DNA of 64,000 nt from Paralithodes platypus (GCA_032716605.1 CM064495.1:45362206-45426205), one strand, 5' to 3'; positions 34,873-47,168 are shown, counted from the first letter of the stretch. Notes: generated by a model from the sequence alone, not told the origin. A program made the numbers and translations.

Positions 34873-35858
34873 ATATCGGGTATACAGTAGTAGGCGTACT
34901 TCACTCATATCGGGTATACAGTAGTAGGCGTACTTCACTCATATCGGGTGTACAGTAGTAGGCGTACTTCACTCATATTGGGTATACAGTAGTAGGTGTA
35001 CTTCACTCATATCGGGTATACAGTAGTAGGCGTACTTCACTCATATTGGGTATACAGTAGTAGGCGTACTTCACTCATATCGGGTATACAGTAGTAGGCG
35101 TACTTCACTCATATCGGGTATACAGTAGTAGGCGTACTTCACTCATATTGGGTATACAGTAGTAGGCGTACTTCACTCATATCGGGTATACAGTAGTAGG
35201 CGTACTTCACTCATATTGGGTATACAGTAGTAGGCGTACTTCACTCATATTGGATATACAGTAGTAGGCGTACTTCACTCATATTGGGTATACAGTAGTA
35301 GGCGTACTTCACTCATATTGGGTATACAGTAGTAGGCGTACTTCACTCATATCGGGTATACAGTAGTAGGCGTACTTCACTCATATTGGGTATACAGTAG
35401 TAGGCGTACTTCACTCATATTGGGTATACAGTAGTAGGCGTTACTTCACTCATATTGGGTATACAGTAGTAGGCGTACTTCACTCATATCGGGTATACAG
35501 TAGTAGGCGTACTTCACTCATATCGGGTATACAGTAGTAGGCGTACTTCACTCATATCGGGTATANNNNNNNNNNNNNNNNNNNNNNNNNNNNNNNNNNN
35601 NNNNNNNNNNNNNNNNNNNNNNNNNNNNNNNNNNNNNNNNNNNNNNNNNNNNNNNNNNNNNNNNNGTAGTAGGCGTACTTCACTCATATTGGGTATACAG
35701 TAGTAGGCGTACTTCACTCATATCGGGTATACAGTAGTAGGCGTACTTCACTCATATTGGGTATACAGTAGTAGGCGTACTTCACCCATATCGGGTATAC
35801 AGTAGTAGGCGTACTTCACTCATATCGGGTATACAGTAGTAGGCGTACTTCACTCATA
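34873..35858. repeat. 34-bp satellite array around the assembly gap
   Basis: Unit: TATCGGGTATACAGTAGTAG plus GCGTACTTCACTCA. About 26 units are visible, differing mainly at one position (TATCGGG versus TATTGGG) in an irregular order. One unit has an extra T (GCGTTACTT). The gap at 35566-35665 interrupts it, so the true copy number is unknown. Units are adjacent with no spacers. Confidence 0.95.
35566..35665. other. Assembly gap of exactly 100 N
   Basis: Exactly 100 N inside the 34-bp array. A round 100 is a usual placeholder for unknown length. Confidence 0.95.
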
Positions 35859-36932
35859 GCATATGTATGTTCTGTCATTCTTAGTGTAACTGATTTGTCA
35901 CAGTTCGTGAATTGTACTTTATAAACCGTAGACAGGCTTAAAGCACGTAACAAACGCTACCGGAGGTATGCAAAATGGCGTTTATGGAAACACAGATGGC
36001 TGATGTCCTCATCAAAGACTGTTCCGGAGGAGGTCAAGAGAGGCCCTTTTCATTAAATTGAAAGCCACTCTTTTGGTCTAAGTTTGAACAAAGGATTGGG
36101 AGTAAAGGACAAGACCCGATGCTGAAAAGATCCTTTGTCCCTACTTGGGAAACATTTCACCCCGTGTGTGTGTGTCGCGTCCATGGCCCCCGGTGCAGCG
36201 CAATGCTCCACTGTTTTGTTTCTGGCACGGGTTGGGGTGGGGGTGGGGGGTGCGGGGCTAGGGGTCACAATAGAGCACTTCACGATTTGCCGGAAGGTGG
36301 TTGGATACATTCAGCAACATCAAGCAACATCAAGCAGTAGTATATTACTTATGTCCTGTGTCTGGTAATCAAATAATTCTGCAAATAGTCGCCAAACATA
36401 TTGAAAGGGACAAACGTGCACTTTACAAACAATATACTGGCAGGAATAGCACGCTCGTATCATTATCAATAAATTAAAGTGTATACACAACATATCACAC
36501 AGTAGTAAAGCATACAAATATTTTACGTCTGTCAGTGATATTTCTAACACCATCTAATGCAACACAACATATTACATCAGAGTTCTTAAGTGCAATATGC
36601 AATACTCCACAGAACATGGCATATATTACAATAAATATTGATCATGATCGTAACATGTTGTATTTCTTTTCTTGACCAGAATATGAGTGCCGGACAACAA
36701 GACTGGACTGGCCATACGGGGGAACCACAAGAGAGGAGCCTGTGTGAGACGAGAGGAGAGGGCCAGCGGGATTAGTGGGGATATGGGTGATATTTATGGC
36801 TGTGACGCCGCCAGGGAGACACGCCTATTTGTGGTGCTTCTGCTGTACGGTCGTCGGTCCTGGAGGGCATAACGTACTTTATGTCATGTCTTGGTCGTGA
36901 TATATATGTTAGCGAGCGGTTACAAAAACAGG
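35859..36932. other. Non-coding DNA
   Basis: G-rich at 36225-36265. Short frames at 36053-36370 and 36687-37017 lack motifs. Confidence 0.45.
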
Positions 36933-36993
36933 TGTTGGTGGTGTAATGGTTTAGATGTTTATGTTCTGGGTGTGGTGTCCCGAATTCGAATCC
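36933..36993 (+). repeat. SINE head, copy 4 (tail lost)
   Basis: TTGGTGGTGTAATGGTTTAG and GGTGTGGTGTCCCGAATTCG match copy 1 closely, but the sequence changes right after the B-box-like region at a T run. Confidence 0.65.
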
Positions 36994-37458
36994 CTTTTTT
37001 GTTGTCTTCGAATGCAAAATACAAACAAATTAATACTGTAGTTGCCTATCAATAAAATATAAGTAGATAGAGTAACATACAAAATTAAAGACAATGAACT
37101 CAAAAAAATATGCTGTGGAATATAATGTTAGTGTTTTATCCACCATCGAAAAATATACATTATATAATCGCAATTCCTGCTGATTTGTTCATTTTTGGTC
37201 CTCTCTTGTGTATCAGTATTGTTTGTTCATTATCAAAATATCGTTATGTATGGGGTAGTCCTATCAAGATGGGGGTTAGGTAATTTCTATGTCCTTCAGA
37301 CTCGTTGCCTTACGTACCGTGTGTTTAATCCCATCAGTATGATACCAACATATCCACGACATGCTGGACTACTTCAAACGATAAGAGTACACGAGTTTTT
37401 CTGCCACCAAGATACATGACATAATTATAAGCTCCGTAGACTCGTATGTCAAAACTAC

Positions 37459-37463
<5 letters not shown>
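36994..37463. other. AT-rich non-coding DNA
   Basis: I see nothing supportable in this stretch. Confidence 0.45.

Positions 37464-37535
<72 letters not shown>
37464..37535. repeat. (GA)n flanking the CR1 copy, 3' side
   Basis: About 36 GA units joined directly to the LINE tail GCTACATAGAGCTACATAGA. Confidence 0.95.
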
Positions 37536-37538
<3 letters not shown>

Positions 37539-37616
37539 ACATAGAGCTACATAGATACACAGACCACACAGACCTCAAGGTCCTTACTAGGCAGTCTGGC
37601 CTTACAAACTATATAT

Positions 37617-37690
<74 letters not shown>

Positions 37691-38008
37691 TATATTATAT
37701 ATAATATATATATATATATATACACACACCGGTACATACATATACACACATACACACACACACACACATATACACATACATACATATATATACAGTATAT
37801 ATATACATACTGTACAGTGCACACACATACACATACATAATTTTTTTTTTTTTTTTCATATCACCCCAGCCCTCTGCAGATAGAGGTCAAGCCTTCCCTT
37901 GAAAGCGTTTATTGTGTCGCTCTCCACCACTCTCGCTGGTAGTTTATTCCACTCTGTCGCCACACTGTAGGTGAAGAAACTCTTTGTGACATCTAGGTTT
38001 GCCTTTTT

Positions 38009-38010
<2 letters not shown>
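37536..38010 (-). pseudogene. CR1-type LINE, 5'-truncated copy
   Basis: On the minus strand it starts within the last 45 codons of ORF2 (KANLDVTKSFF, then ATEWNKLPARVV), reaches the same stop, and continues with the A-run, ATGT/AT microsatellite and 70-bp tail of the 26.8-31.76 kb element. It is very similar to that element. Both ends touch (GA)n tracts. Confidence 0.9.

Positions 38011-38092
<82 letters not shown>
38011..38092. repeat. (GA)n flanking the CR1 copy, 5' side
   Basis: About 40 GA units that begin exactly where the LINE sequence is truncated. Confidence 0.95.
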
Positions 38093-38094
<2 letters not shown>

Positions 38095-38378
38095 CTCAAT
38101 ATTAAAACAGTTCAAATCCAATTGTTACCCATACTTTTGTTTCATGAATGGAGGATGCTATTGAGTACGTAATGTTTTCCCTTATTACATTTGTGCTGCC
38201 TTCCTAATTTGCCGTATATTGATTCAGAATGAGTACGAAAGAGGACCTATAGCGTGTGATGATGAAGCCAGACCACCGCTGAGCCGGAGTGGTGCATACT
38301 CCAGTGGTCCTATGAAAAATTCCCTCTATTTAATTTATAATAGGCGCCATTTTGCCTACCTTGCGGCACCAGTGTTGT
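38093..38378. other. Non-coding DNA
   Basis: No gene or element is recognised. Confidence 0.45.
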
Positions 38379-39655
38379 ACTTTTTTTTTTTTTTTTTTTC
38401 TATGTGATTGAGGGAGGCAAAAGGCATAACTGCCTATAGCGAGTGCCTCCCCCATAGTTGAAAGAGTGACAGGGCCAAAATCAAGGGACGTTCGAGCCAA
38501 AATGCCTGGACACACGGAGTTTGAAGCAATTTAAGTCATAGGAAGAGGGAAAGACTGATTCTGGGAGAGAGTTCCAGAGCTCAGATGTTGAGTAGAAGAA
38601 AGTTTGAGAGTAACGTTTCACTCTTGGGTTGGAGAGTTGCACAGAGTAGAGGTGGGATTGAGTTGCAAGACGGGTACCACGTGCCCTAAGTAAAGAAGGT
38701 GGTATGCACTGGGATAGCTCTGAGGAACACTGATTATTATAGTAGCGATAGAATAGCGAGAGAGATGCAACATTGCGGCGGAGAGAGAGAGATTGCAGAG
38801 AGTTGGTGAGTGGACGGGAGTTAATGATACGAAAGGCCTTCCTTTCAACTTTGTCTAGGAGAGCGGTGTGAGAGGAACCTCCCCACACATGTGAACAATA
38901 CTCAATACAAGGGCGCACTATGCCCCTGTACAGAGCAAGAAGCTGTGCAGGGGAAACGAACCCCCTAAGGCGGTTGAGCACACCCAGCTTCTGGGAGGCT
39001 GCCTTAGCAAGACTGGTAATATGGTCCTTCCAAATGAGAGCAGAAGAAAAAGAGACACCAAGAATATTGAGAGAAGATGAAGGGTTGATTTTTGTATTGT
39101 TGAAGAATAAGGGATAGTCCGCTGGGAGATCCTGACGGGTAGATAGATGGAGAAATTGGGTTTTGGAAGCATTAAAGTTAACAAGGTTTTCTCTGCCCCA
39201 ATTGGAAATAGTATTTAGATCAGAATTTAAGAGTTCTATGGCTTCATTACGTTTGTCGTTGAGGGATTGCTGGCTGGGGCGTTCTGAAAAACTAATGGAG
39301 TAGTGTAAGGTTGAGTCGTCTGCGTATGAATGGATGGGAATTAAGGTACAGTTAAGGAGATCATTTATAAAAATTAGAAAGAGAATAGGAGATAGGACAG
39401 AGCCCTGAGGAACACCGGAGTTTATAGGGTGAGGAAGTGAACAATGGCCGTCCACAACCGCAGCTATGGAACGGCCGGAAAGGAAATTAGAGACAAAGGC
39501 ACAGATGGAGGGATAGAAACCGAAGGAGGGTAGTTTAGAAATTAAAGATTTATGCCAGACTCTATCGAAGGCTTTCGATATGTCTAGTGCAATAGAAAAA
39601 GTCTCACCGAAGTCCCGAAAGGACTTAATATAGATAACAATATAATCCCCAAAAC
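38379..39655 (-). pseudogene. Jockey-like LINE, RT palm to 3' end
   Basis: A continuous minus-strand frame extends from about 39652 to the stop near 38481 without a break. Blocks: FSIALDISKAFDRVWHKSL, NSGVPQGSVLSPILF, catalytic SYADDSTLH, NILGVSF, LYRGIVRPCIEYCSHVW and WNSLPESVF near the C-terminus. The 3' UTR ends GCCTCCCTCAATCACATAG and a run of about 21 A. The endonuclease and the first RT blocks are missing: a 5' truncation at about 39655. From memory, the protein resembles Jockey-type RTs found widely in decapod genomes. The intact frame suggests a young insertion. Confidence 0.9.
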
Positions 39656-39735
39656 ATCACATACCACAGCTATAGAAATGACCCAACTAATATAAAAAAT
39701 AAATACAAAATAAATAAACATACACACACACTCAC

Positions 39736-39737
<2 letters not shown>

Positions 39738-39820
<83 letters not shown>
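39738..39820. repeat. (AT)n microsatellite
   Basis: About 41 AT units after a short CACACACTCACA stretch. Confidence 0.95.
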
Positions 39821-39823
<3 letters not shown>

Positions 39824-40615
39824 ATTAATTAGAAATAACCAAAGATGAAATCATAGAAGTAAAACAGGACTTTTTAAGATACACTGTTTATGTACGGAGT
39901 TCGAGTCTGAGAGAGGAGAAAGAGAGAGCAAAAAAGTGTTATCTAAAAGGGTTAACTCTCCCCCTAGATGACTCCGGGTCCGCTGTGCCCGTTTAGCCCC
40001 TCATGGAAGACGTATTAAATAAATGGCTCATCACGGGACCGCTCGATCTCCATGATTTATAGGACATTGTACAGTTTGATGGTGCGCCAGCCGGGCCGAC
40101 CTCATGGGGTTTCACAAAGATTCGTCGGCATTCACAGGGCTAAATCTAGTCTTGGGGTTATATTATGAATTATAAATATTCGAAATTTGTTGGTGGTCAA
40201 CTAATGTATATCAAAATCTGTAATTATTTATTATTACTTGCCTAGTAAAAGTGTGCAATTTATGTTTGATAAGATGCCGGATTGATACGGTATTTAACAA
40301 TAGTTAATAAGTTGCTTCGTCAATTTTCGACATGGCTTCAGTGATTAACGAAATTTGTAATGTGATAAAAATAGTAAATTGAATTCAATTTTAGAGAAAA
40401 AGACTCTTGTATAAATTTGTTTTATTGAGCTAACGTACGAGAACAGCTGTATCTGTGTTGCGTTGCGTTCCATAAAGCATCACTCGCTTCAAATTTCCCG
40501 CAATTACCCACCGCTCGTTCCAGAATTCATTAATGCAGAGATGATCCCATTATTAAAAGTTTCGCTCTTTAACAGGTCATGCTATTATTATAAGGTCGAA
40601 ACCATTACACTCATG
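39821..40615. other. Non-coding DNA
   Basis: I see no gene or repeat. Confidence 0.45.
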
Positions 40616-41310
40616 TAATGCCCCCACCGACTCTACCAACTCCACCATCATCACTATAAGCTTTACTGCCATCATTATTATCACAACCACCACCACAAGC
40701 TTTATTATACCATTATTATCACCACAACCACTACCATCACCACCACCACCACAAGCTTTATTATACCATTATTATCACCACAACCACTACCATCACCACA
40801 AGCTTTATTATACCATTATTATCACCACAACCACTACCATCACCACCACCACCACAAACTTTATTATACCATTATTATCACCACAACCACTACCATCACC
40901 ACCACCACCACAAACTTTATTATACCATTATCACCACAACCACTACCATCACCACTAAAAGCCTTGCAACCATCACCACTATAACCACTACTATTAGCTT
41001 TACTAGCATCACCATCACAACCAACATAATCACAACCTTAATACCACAACTAACACCTTTACTCCTACCACGACCCTCAAAATATAAATTTCCCCCTACA
41101 CCACTACAACTTACACCACCACCATCACCACCACCATTACAACTTACACCACCACCACCACCATCACCACCACCACTAGCCACTAGCCACTAATACAATC
41201 TATAAAATTCCTACCACTACCATTATCTCCACCACCATAACGTTAACATCTCCCAGTACCCCAAGCTTTCCTTCATCACCATTACCATCGCTGCCACTAT
41301 CACCATCACT
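40616..41310. repeat. ACC/ATC-rich minisatellite
   Basis: Units with ACAAGCTTTATTATACCATT and ATTATCACCACAACCACTAC repeat about five times between 40690 and 40950, with a variable number of CACCAC units between. The rest is degenerate CCA/TCA sequence. Confidence 0.85.
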
Positions 41311-41436
41311 ATAACTACGAAGTTCTTTACAACCGAGCTATAAATGTAATCCCTCAGGATCCGATAGCCTGACACTAAATTACAAAACAAGAAAGTAATA
41401 CATCCATGTCTGATAATATTTTATTTTCATAATTAT

Positions 41437-41775
41437 CTCCGCCAACCAAGTTGGAGGGAGTTTACGTTTTTGCTTCCGTTTGTCTGTTTATTTGTCTTTA
41501 AACAAGATATATCAACATTTTATAAACCGATGTTCAAGAAATTTGGTGGGCAAATAAGATGTGCTCCAAGGAAGAAGTGATTCAATGCAGGAGGTGATCG
41601 GTAGAGCGCATACCCCCGCCAGCGTAGGCGACTCACAAAGTTATGAACAGATTTTCACGAAATTTGTTGGGCAGATACGAAATGTGCCAAGGAAGACGTG
41701 ATGCCATTTAAGAAGCAATTGGTAGAGCTAATACCACCGCAAGCGTAGGCAGAGGTATGCGCTTATATACAGCCC
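41437..41775. repeat. Dispersed repeat with two similar halves
   Basis: Starts ATCTCCGCCAACCAAGTTGG and ends GGCAGAGGTATGCGC. Each half has an AAATTTGKTGGGCA block, GTGCYCCAAGGAAGA and GTGAT. From memory, repeats of this kind (CTCCGCC ... GGAGGTATGCGC) are widespread in invertebrates. There is no other copy in this window. Confidence 0.5.
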
Positions 41776-41858
41776 GACTCTTTACACAGATGAATACCAA
41801 TATGGCTCTCAATGACCTGGGGCATAATAGTCGCCTGCATAAAGCAAAGCTAATTATA

Positions 41859-42216
41859 TTAAGGGGAGACGGACTGTTTTTCTAGTCTCCTTTCTCCCTC
41901 TTGTTTAGTCCCATTAATTTTGAAATTTGTAGACGTTCGGCCCATTTGTTAGGCGATTTTAAGACTTTTCGTCCCATTTCGTTATAAATGTTAAGACCTA
42001 TCGTGCCATTTAGGTGTCGATTTTTTCCTGGCGAGCGATAGCGAGCCTGTAATTGTAAAAGGAACCGGCCTTCGGCCGGGAAATTTTTCTATCGAATAAT
42101 GTACAAATTTATCTTGAGGGGATGTCTTTCTAAGTTTGAGGGATGTCTAGCGAGGAAACTAAGAATTTATGAATTAATTAATTTATAGGCCAACAAAGCA
42201 ATCAGTGTCCCCTTAA
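41859..42216 (+). mobile_element. MITE-1 complete copy (GGGGAGAC ends)
   Basis: TTAA at both ends; ends GGGGAGACGGACTG and, reverse-complemented, GGGGACACTGATTG. Core with GGCGAGCGATAGCGAGCC and a perfect CCGGCC-TTC-GGCCGG hairpin. First of three MITE-1 copies within 1.3 kb. Confidence 0.85.
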
Positions 42217-42326
42217 AACTCCAACCCAGAATAGCCACACCAACAGCCTTCAACACCACACCTACAGCAGCTCCACCTGGCCATCAAATCAACAAGCCCG
42301 GATGAATGTAGGTGCTAATTTCTGTT

Positions 42327-42706
42327 TTAAGGGGAGATGGGCCGGTTTTCTGGACTCCCTTCTCCCTCATGTTTAGCCACATTAGTTTTCAGATGTTAAA
42401 ATGTTTGCTCCATTAGTTAGTCGATCTTAAGACCTTTCGCCCCATTTCTTCGTCAATATTTAAACCTTTAGTGCTATTTAGGTGTCGATTTTTTCCCTGG
42501 CGAACGATAGTGAGCCTGTAACGTTGGAAGAACCGGCCTTCGGCCTGGACATTTTTCTACCGAAAAATCTACAAATTAATCAAGAAGGGGGATCTAATAG
42601 ATGTCTTGTTTGTTTTTATAAATTTGATGGAGGTCTAAGGAGGAAACTAGAAAAATAACGAATACATGTAAAAAATCGACCAAAAAGTGAACCATCCCCC
42701 CCTAAA
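42327..42706 (+). mobile_element. MITE-1 copy (GGGGAGATGG ends)
   Basis: Left TTAAGGGGAGATGGGCCGG; the right end is decayed (CTAAAA in place of CTTAA). The core has GGCGAACGATAGTGAGCC and a hairpin with one mismatch. It is more diverged than its neighbours. Confidence 0.75.
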
Positions 42707-42719
42707 ACGTCACATATTC

Positions 42720-42741
42720 CCCCCCCCCCCCCCCCCCCCCC
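42720..42741. repeat. Poly(C) run
   Basis: About 22 C between two MITE-1 copies. Confidence 0.9.
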
Positions 42742-42776
42742 GAATGGAAGACTCTCGTGATAATGCTATTCATCGG

Positions 42777-43162
42777 TGGGGGGAGCCCACATCGCTTGTT
42801 TTTATCTTTCTCTCCCTCTCTCTTTGGCTTGTATCCATTCGGCCCCATTCAGCCTACTGTTTTAAGACGTTTAACCCCATCCAGGTGTCAATATTTTCCT
42901 GGCGAGCGGTAGCGAGCCAGCATGTATACATTTTTGTTTTGACAGCAAGCTAAATTTTGACATTTTTCGATAGAAAACATTCTCCGGCGAATTCTCCGGA
43001 TTTCTCCATACAATGCTGGCTCGCTATCGCTCGCCTGGAAAAAATCGACACCTGGATGATGATAAACGTCTTAAAACAGTTGGTTGAATGGGGCCGAATG
43101 GATACAAGCCAGAGATAGAAAAGGAGAGAAAGATAACAAAAAGCCGGTGACCACCCCCTTAA
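42777..43162 (-). mobile_element. MITE-1, long-foldback subtype
   Basis: The inverse of the 15147-15529 element: the same arms (ATCCATTCGGCCCCATTC, TTTTAAGACG, GGCGAGCGGTAGCGAGCC) with the loop in opposite orientation. The right end has TTAA at 43159-43162; the left TTAA is lost (GGTGGGGGGAGCCCA). Confidence 0.8.
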
Positions 43163-43978
43163 CCAATTAGAGTTATTGGACGCAACAAACAGGTGTATAT
43201 TCCTGCAAATGACGCTGCATTACACATATTGCTCGCTATAAATTGGAGCATTGTTGTTTATGGCAGATAAGCCGACATTACCAAGTGGAGTATAAAATAT
43301 AAAGGATGGGATGGCTATAGGATGGCGCCGGGAGATTGAACAGTTTACCAGCATTTTGTGTAAAAGCGTTTGCAACACATCAGCGCATCAGCGTGAAATA
43401 CTCCACCACCCACACACACGCACACATACACACGCAATAGAACACACACACATGCACACACATTCACATACACACTCACACAAACACGGTACTCGGGGCG
43501 TGTTATGATATCTCTTTCACTTACGTTATTCTAGCATTATTTAAATGCAATACACTCCCATTCCCTACGAGTTCGCGCTGGACGAATTTCCGTGTATTAC
43601 GAACATTATATACGAATTATGTTCCGGGCATCTCTCGTAACTCCCTTGTAACGAGGTTTCACTGTCTCTGCGCTATACGCTCGAATCTATCTACACAAAT
43701 CTACCGGTGTTTTTAGCCAAACCAGCCGTGTCAATAAATCTCCATAGCTATCCATTCACCTGCGTATCAACAGGTAGACACCCGCCAGTACGCGTCATTA
43801 ACTAAAAGCGAGACATAAACACGGCAGTACCCCATTTCACTGAGTGGTTTTGTTCGCGATGGATTCAAACGGCTTCTTTGGTTGCTACTCGGATTGGAGA
43901 CGACGATGATGCGCATGCTCAGACTAGATTCTGGTTAGTTCAATAAGTGTGTGAACATCATTCAACGTCTATTGATTG
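43163..43978. other. Non-coding DNA with a CA-rich stretch
   Basis: CA-rich at 43405-43488; otherwise no gene or element is recognised. Confidence 0.5.
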
Positions 43979-43980
43979 AG

Positions 43981-44500
43981 GTTGTTGTTGTTGTTGTTCC
44001 CCAAGCTGCCTGGCCGAACAGCCCCAAGGCCCTGAGCAAGGCCAAGGCCATAACCGAGCGCCCCCACAGAACCCTCCCTGCCGACCACAATAAAGCCTGG
44101 GTGACCGAAGCCACTCCATGGCGGGGAGCTGAGGAGGGTGCGGAAACGCCCGGGAAACCAAAACCCCACCCAGGGCCCTGTGCCCCTCAGCAATTATGAA
44201 GAGAAAGCTGAGGGACAAAGGAAAAATGTGACGCTTTGGCTTCCAATCTTGGTAGATTGGGAGGTCAATCCACGGAAGAGACGCCGTCACTTGAGATGTA
44301 TAGAATATATAAGTAAAAGAAACAGTCAGAGTAAGCTATGGGTATGGCAGAGATCGCTCAGTTCTCACTCTGATAGACCAGCCCATCACCACATGACTAG
44401 AACCCAATACTCTCGGCATCAGCTAGGAAAGGCTCTAGAAAGCCACCTTTGGCGGGGGGATAGCTCCCCTATTTCAACCCCTTTCGGGGTTGGGCACCCG
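43981..44500 (-). mobile_element. 530-bp retroposon with (CAA)n tail, copy 2
   Basis: Reverse complement of 6691-7220 with few differences, from the (GTT)n tail at 43981 to CGGGTGCCC at 44500. No clear target duplication is seen here. The 125-residue and 110-residue frames across it are fortuitous translations and differ between strands. Confidence 0.85.
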
Positions 44501-44503
44501 TTC

Positions 44504-45021
44504 CGTTTTGGTTAGTTACAAATAGTTATTGGTCCTGGTTCATTGTATGTATTCTTTTTCACCATTGTATCTTTCTCACCATTGTATCTATTTCTGAAAG
44601 CTCCGGTTCACCTTATTAACTAATTCCGGTCTTACTACCTACAGGCTTACATAATAAATGACCTAATTGGTTATAATAGTCCACCTAATTGAAGAGCACG
44701 CCACTAGTTCAATGCCACGCTTGTTTGTATAACACTTCATCACAGTCTTTCAATCATTCAACGTGATATGCATGAAAACATCAGTGTAAAATGCTAGTTT
44801 TGCATATAAGCGTCGCAATTGAATATGCACAATAAAACGAGCACTCAGTATAGGGATGGCTACAGGAATATTAATTATTTTAATCTAATAACTGTTATTT
44901 CTGTTCCACTTATAGCCATGCGAGTGTATTAAACTTATGAAGGAATATGTTGAAATGCAAATATTAAATACAATAACAATCTTTAAGCAAATTACAATTG
45001 TTTTCATTCCAGTCACAACTG
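44504..45021. other. AT-rich non-coding DNA
   Basis: I see nothing supportable in this stretch. Confidence 0.45.
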
Positions 45022-45110
45022 TCTTCTGGCAGAGTCACACGCACGTTTTTACGGACAATATTCAATGGGCAGTAAGATTTCTGGCAACATATTGAAACTC
45101 ATGTGCATTG
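45022..45110. mobile_element. MITE-4 partial relative
   Basis: AGAGTCACACGCACGTTTTT and ACGGACAATATTCAATGGGC align with the left end of the 32167-32381 element. The other end is not found. Confidence 0.5.
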
Positions 45111-45429
45111 TTATCAGCAAGTAGTGGCCGAATGGTCATAAAATTGGACTAGTAATCCTACTGATTCGGATTTAAAACACAATTATTTCTAGGATATATT
45201 TGGCTCGTGTTATGGTTGTATGAATGCTAATTAGATTAATGCGGAAATAATATGCTCTATGAGGGGTTGAGCGGCCAGCTCCACCAATTGGTCACCCTCC
45301 AAATTCCATTACTTTCCAGATATATGATCCACAGACTAAGAGCGTACCGCCGGTACCGGTATGTCTGGATGTTTTGTATATAGGAAGCAATATTAAAGTA
45401 GAGTATTTTAGGTAGCTGAATGTTTTATC

Positions 45430-45500
45430 TATATATTCAGGCCCAATTCCCACTTTTCCGGGGGGGGGGGGGTTTCGTTTTTTTTTTTTGGGGGGGGGGT
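45430..45500. repeat. Shared 28-bp motif leading into poly(G)
   Basis: TATATTCAGGCCCAATTCCC plus ACTTTTCC is followed by runs of 13 G, 12 T and 11 G. The same 28-bp motif, with two changes, precedes the 176-bp G tract at 58.5 kb. Confidence 0.65.
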
Positions 45501-45510
45501 AACTTTATTT

Positions 45511-46499
45511 CATATGGTGCGAGAAGAAACCTACCAACACAACTTGTGGAAATAATCGCTCGAGGGGAGTCGTCTCTGTTATGACAGTTGGACGCTGGAG
45601 ACACTTCAGTATTCAGGTATTAGATGGCAACAAATATACTTTACCTTTTTCTTTTTCAAAAGCAATTTTAGCATTTAATCGTTATTATTATAAATGCATT
45701 CCATTAAACGTATATGATTTTCATTAGCCTACTGACGACACAGACTGTTTGCTTGAAAAGAAAAAGAAAGACAGTATTATTTAAAAACTATCAAGAGGAA
45801 ACATCGTACAATTTCCTTACTCTAATGTGTCTCAGTCCCAGCGTAAGACATTTGGACACAACCCGACAACTTCCCACCATTACCTAATGGACTATTTCCG
45901 CCCTCAAAGATCCCTCATTAACGCAATAAAACTAATCATAGACAGCGAAGAACACAGTCCTAATGAGCAGCCTAGCTAGTTACGTAACCAAAGAGCTGAG
46001 AGGGGGAGGGATATATACACCGGCGACGTGGCAGGGAGGTTGTTTTGAAGATCCGTCCATTGATTTAAGAGACAGGCTGGAATAATTATGAATGAGGGCA
46101 GGTGAATGCGTAATGATTGCCACGTCCGCCGTAACTTGGAATCATCATCAGTCTCCCTGCCCAGTGACGCGTTAGGACTTAAAGGACGAATCACACGATA
46201 TTTCCCGGCGTCTCTTATTGGCAATTTTGAGTTAGAAGATTTGAATATAACCATTATAAGATTATATGCAACCTAATAAAATATAATTAAATTATTCTGA
46301 CAATATCTATGAACAAGAGCCCGACAATACTGCTAGACATTCTGATGCCAGTCAACAGTTGTCGACAACATTAATGGTGAGACTCAGCTGTTAGGGAACC
46401 CGGATATATGTTTCTCAAAGTCTCACTAAGGCTTTGGATTGGTGTATCCCATGACGATATGTGCTCACTTTGCTAAACAAAAAAATCCAATCTATGTTT
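45511..46499. other. Non-coding DNA
   Basis: The 92-residue minus-strand frame at 45976-46254 has no recognisable motif. Confidence 0.45.
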
Positions 46500-46620
46500 G
46501 TCCTGGTGGTGTAATGGTTAAGGTGGCAAAAATATGTGTGTGATAACCCAGGTTCGAATCCCGGTGGATCATATATACTTTAATTATTTAATTAATTTCA
46601 TTGGGGGTGTGGTGGTGAGA
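46500..46620 (+). repeat. SINE with tRNA-like head, copy 5 (divergent)
   Basis: TCCTGGTGGTGTAATGGTTA (A-box-like) and CAGGTTCGAATCCCGG (B-box-like, in a near-complete T stem), then a tail ATATATACTTTAATTATTTA and TTCATTGGGGG. It is the most tRNA-like head in the window, but the acceptor sides do not pair. Confidence 0.6.
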
Positions 46621-46865
46621 TTAATAAAAATAATATTAATCACAAATATAATAAAGATATTCTAACAATGGTTTGTTAGCACCAGGATAGGTAAGGCTAG
46701 GTTAGGTGAGGTTGTGGTGAGAATGGATTAGGTTAAGTTTGTTAAATGAGAAGTAGTTTGTGTACAAAGACCAAGAGGAACTTGGAGAATACGAGGCTGA
46801 GATGAAGAGGGAGAGTTGGCACTGGTAGAAGGCCGATCGTAGTGGTATCAGAGGGAATCATTTGA

Positions 46866-47168
46866 TCAGACAGTATCCTGATCTTAAAATACACCCGCCT
46901 TTCAACACACTTCTACCCGTTTTCCGTCCAACCCAAGAGTAAACCGATTTTCTCAGTCTTTCTCCCAATCAACAACTTAAACCTTGGAACTCTCTCCCTC
47001 GATCCATCTATACGACTTAAAACTGCTTCAAGATCTGTATGTCCAGTCATTTTGACTGTAACGTACCTTGAACTATTTCCTCAGTCATTCTTTCAATTGG
47101 GGGAGGGGGGGGGGGATACTCATTACAAGTAGCTTTGCCTTTTGTCTCTTTCTTACACATAGAACAAA
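46866..47168 (+). pseudogene. Jockey-like LINE 3' end, old copy
   Basis: Matches the C-terminal coding end and 3' UTR of the 38.4 kb element at lower identity: CCAACCCAAGAGT, TTGGAACTCTCTCCC, CTGCTTCAAGATC and TTTGCCTTTTGTCTC ... ACACATAG. A G run has expanded at 47100-47113. Confidence 0.75.

Noticed and set aside
34873..35858. Direct repeats of regular length suggesting a CRISPR array
   Set aside because: The 34-bp units abut with no spacers, and the window is clearly eukaryotic. It is a satellite.
43958..44515. Frames of 110 and 125 residues that match frames at 6.7-7.2 kb
   Set aside because: They recur because the 530-bp retroposon recurs. Both strands are partly open and no known domain is present.
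46500..46575. A functional tRNA gene
   Set aside because: The A- and B-box-like motifs and T stem are present, but the acceptor stem does not pair and a SINE-type tail follows.
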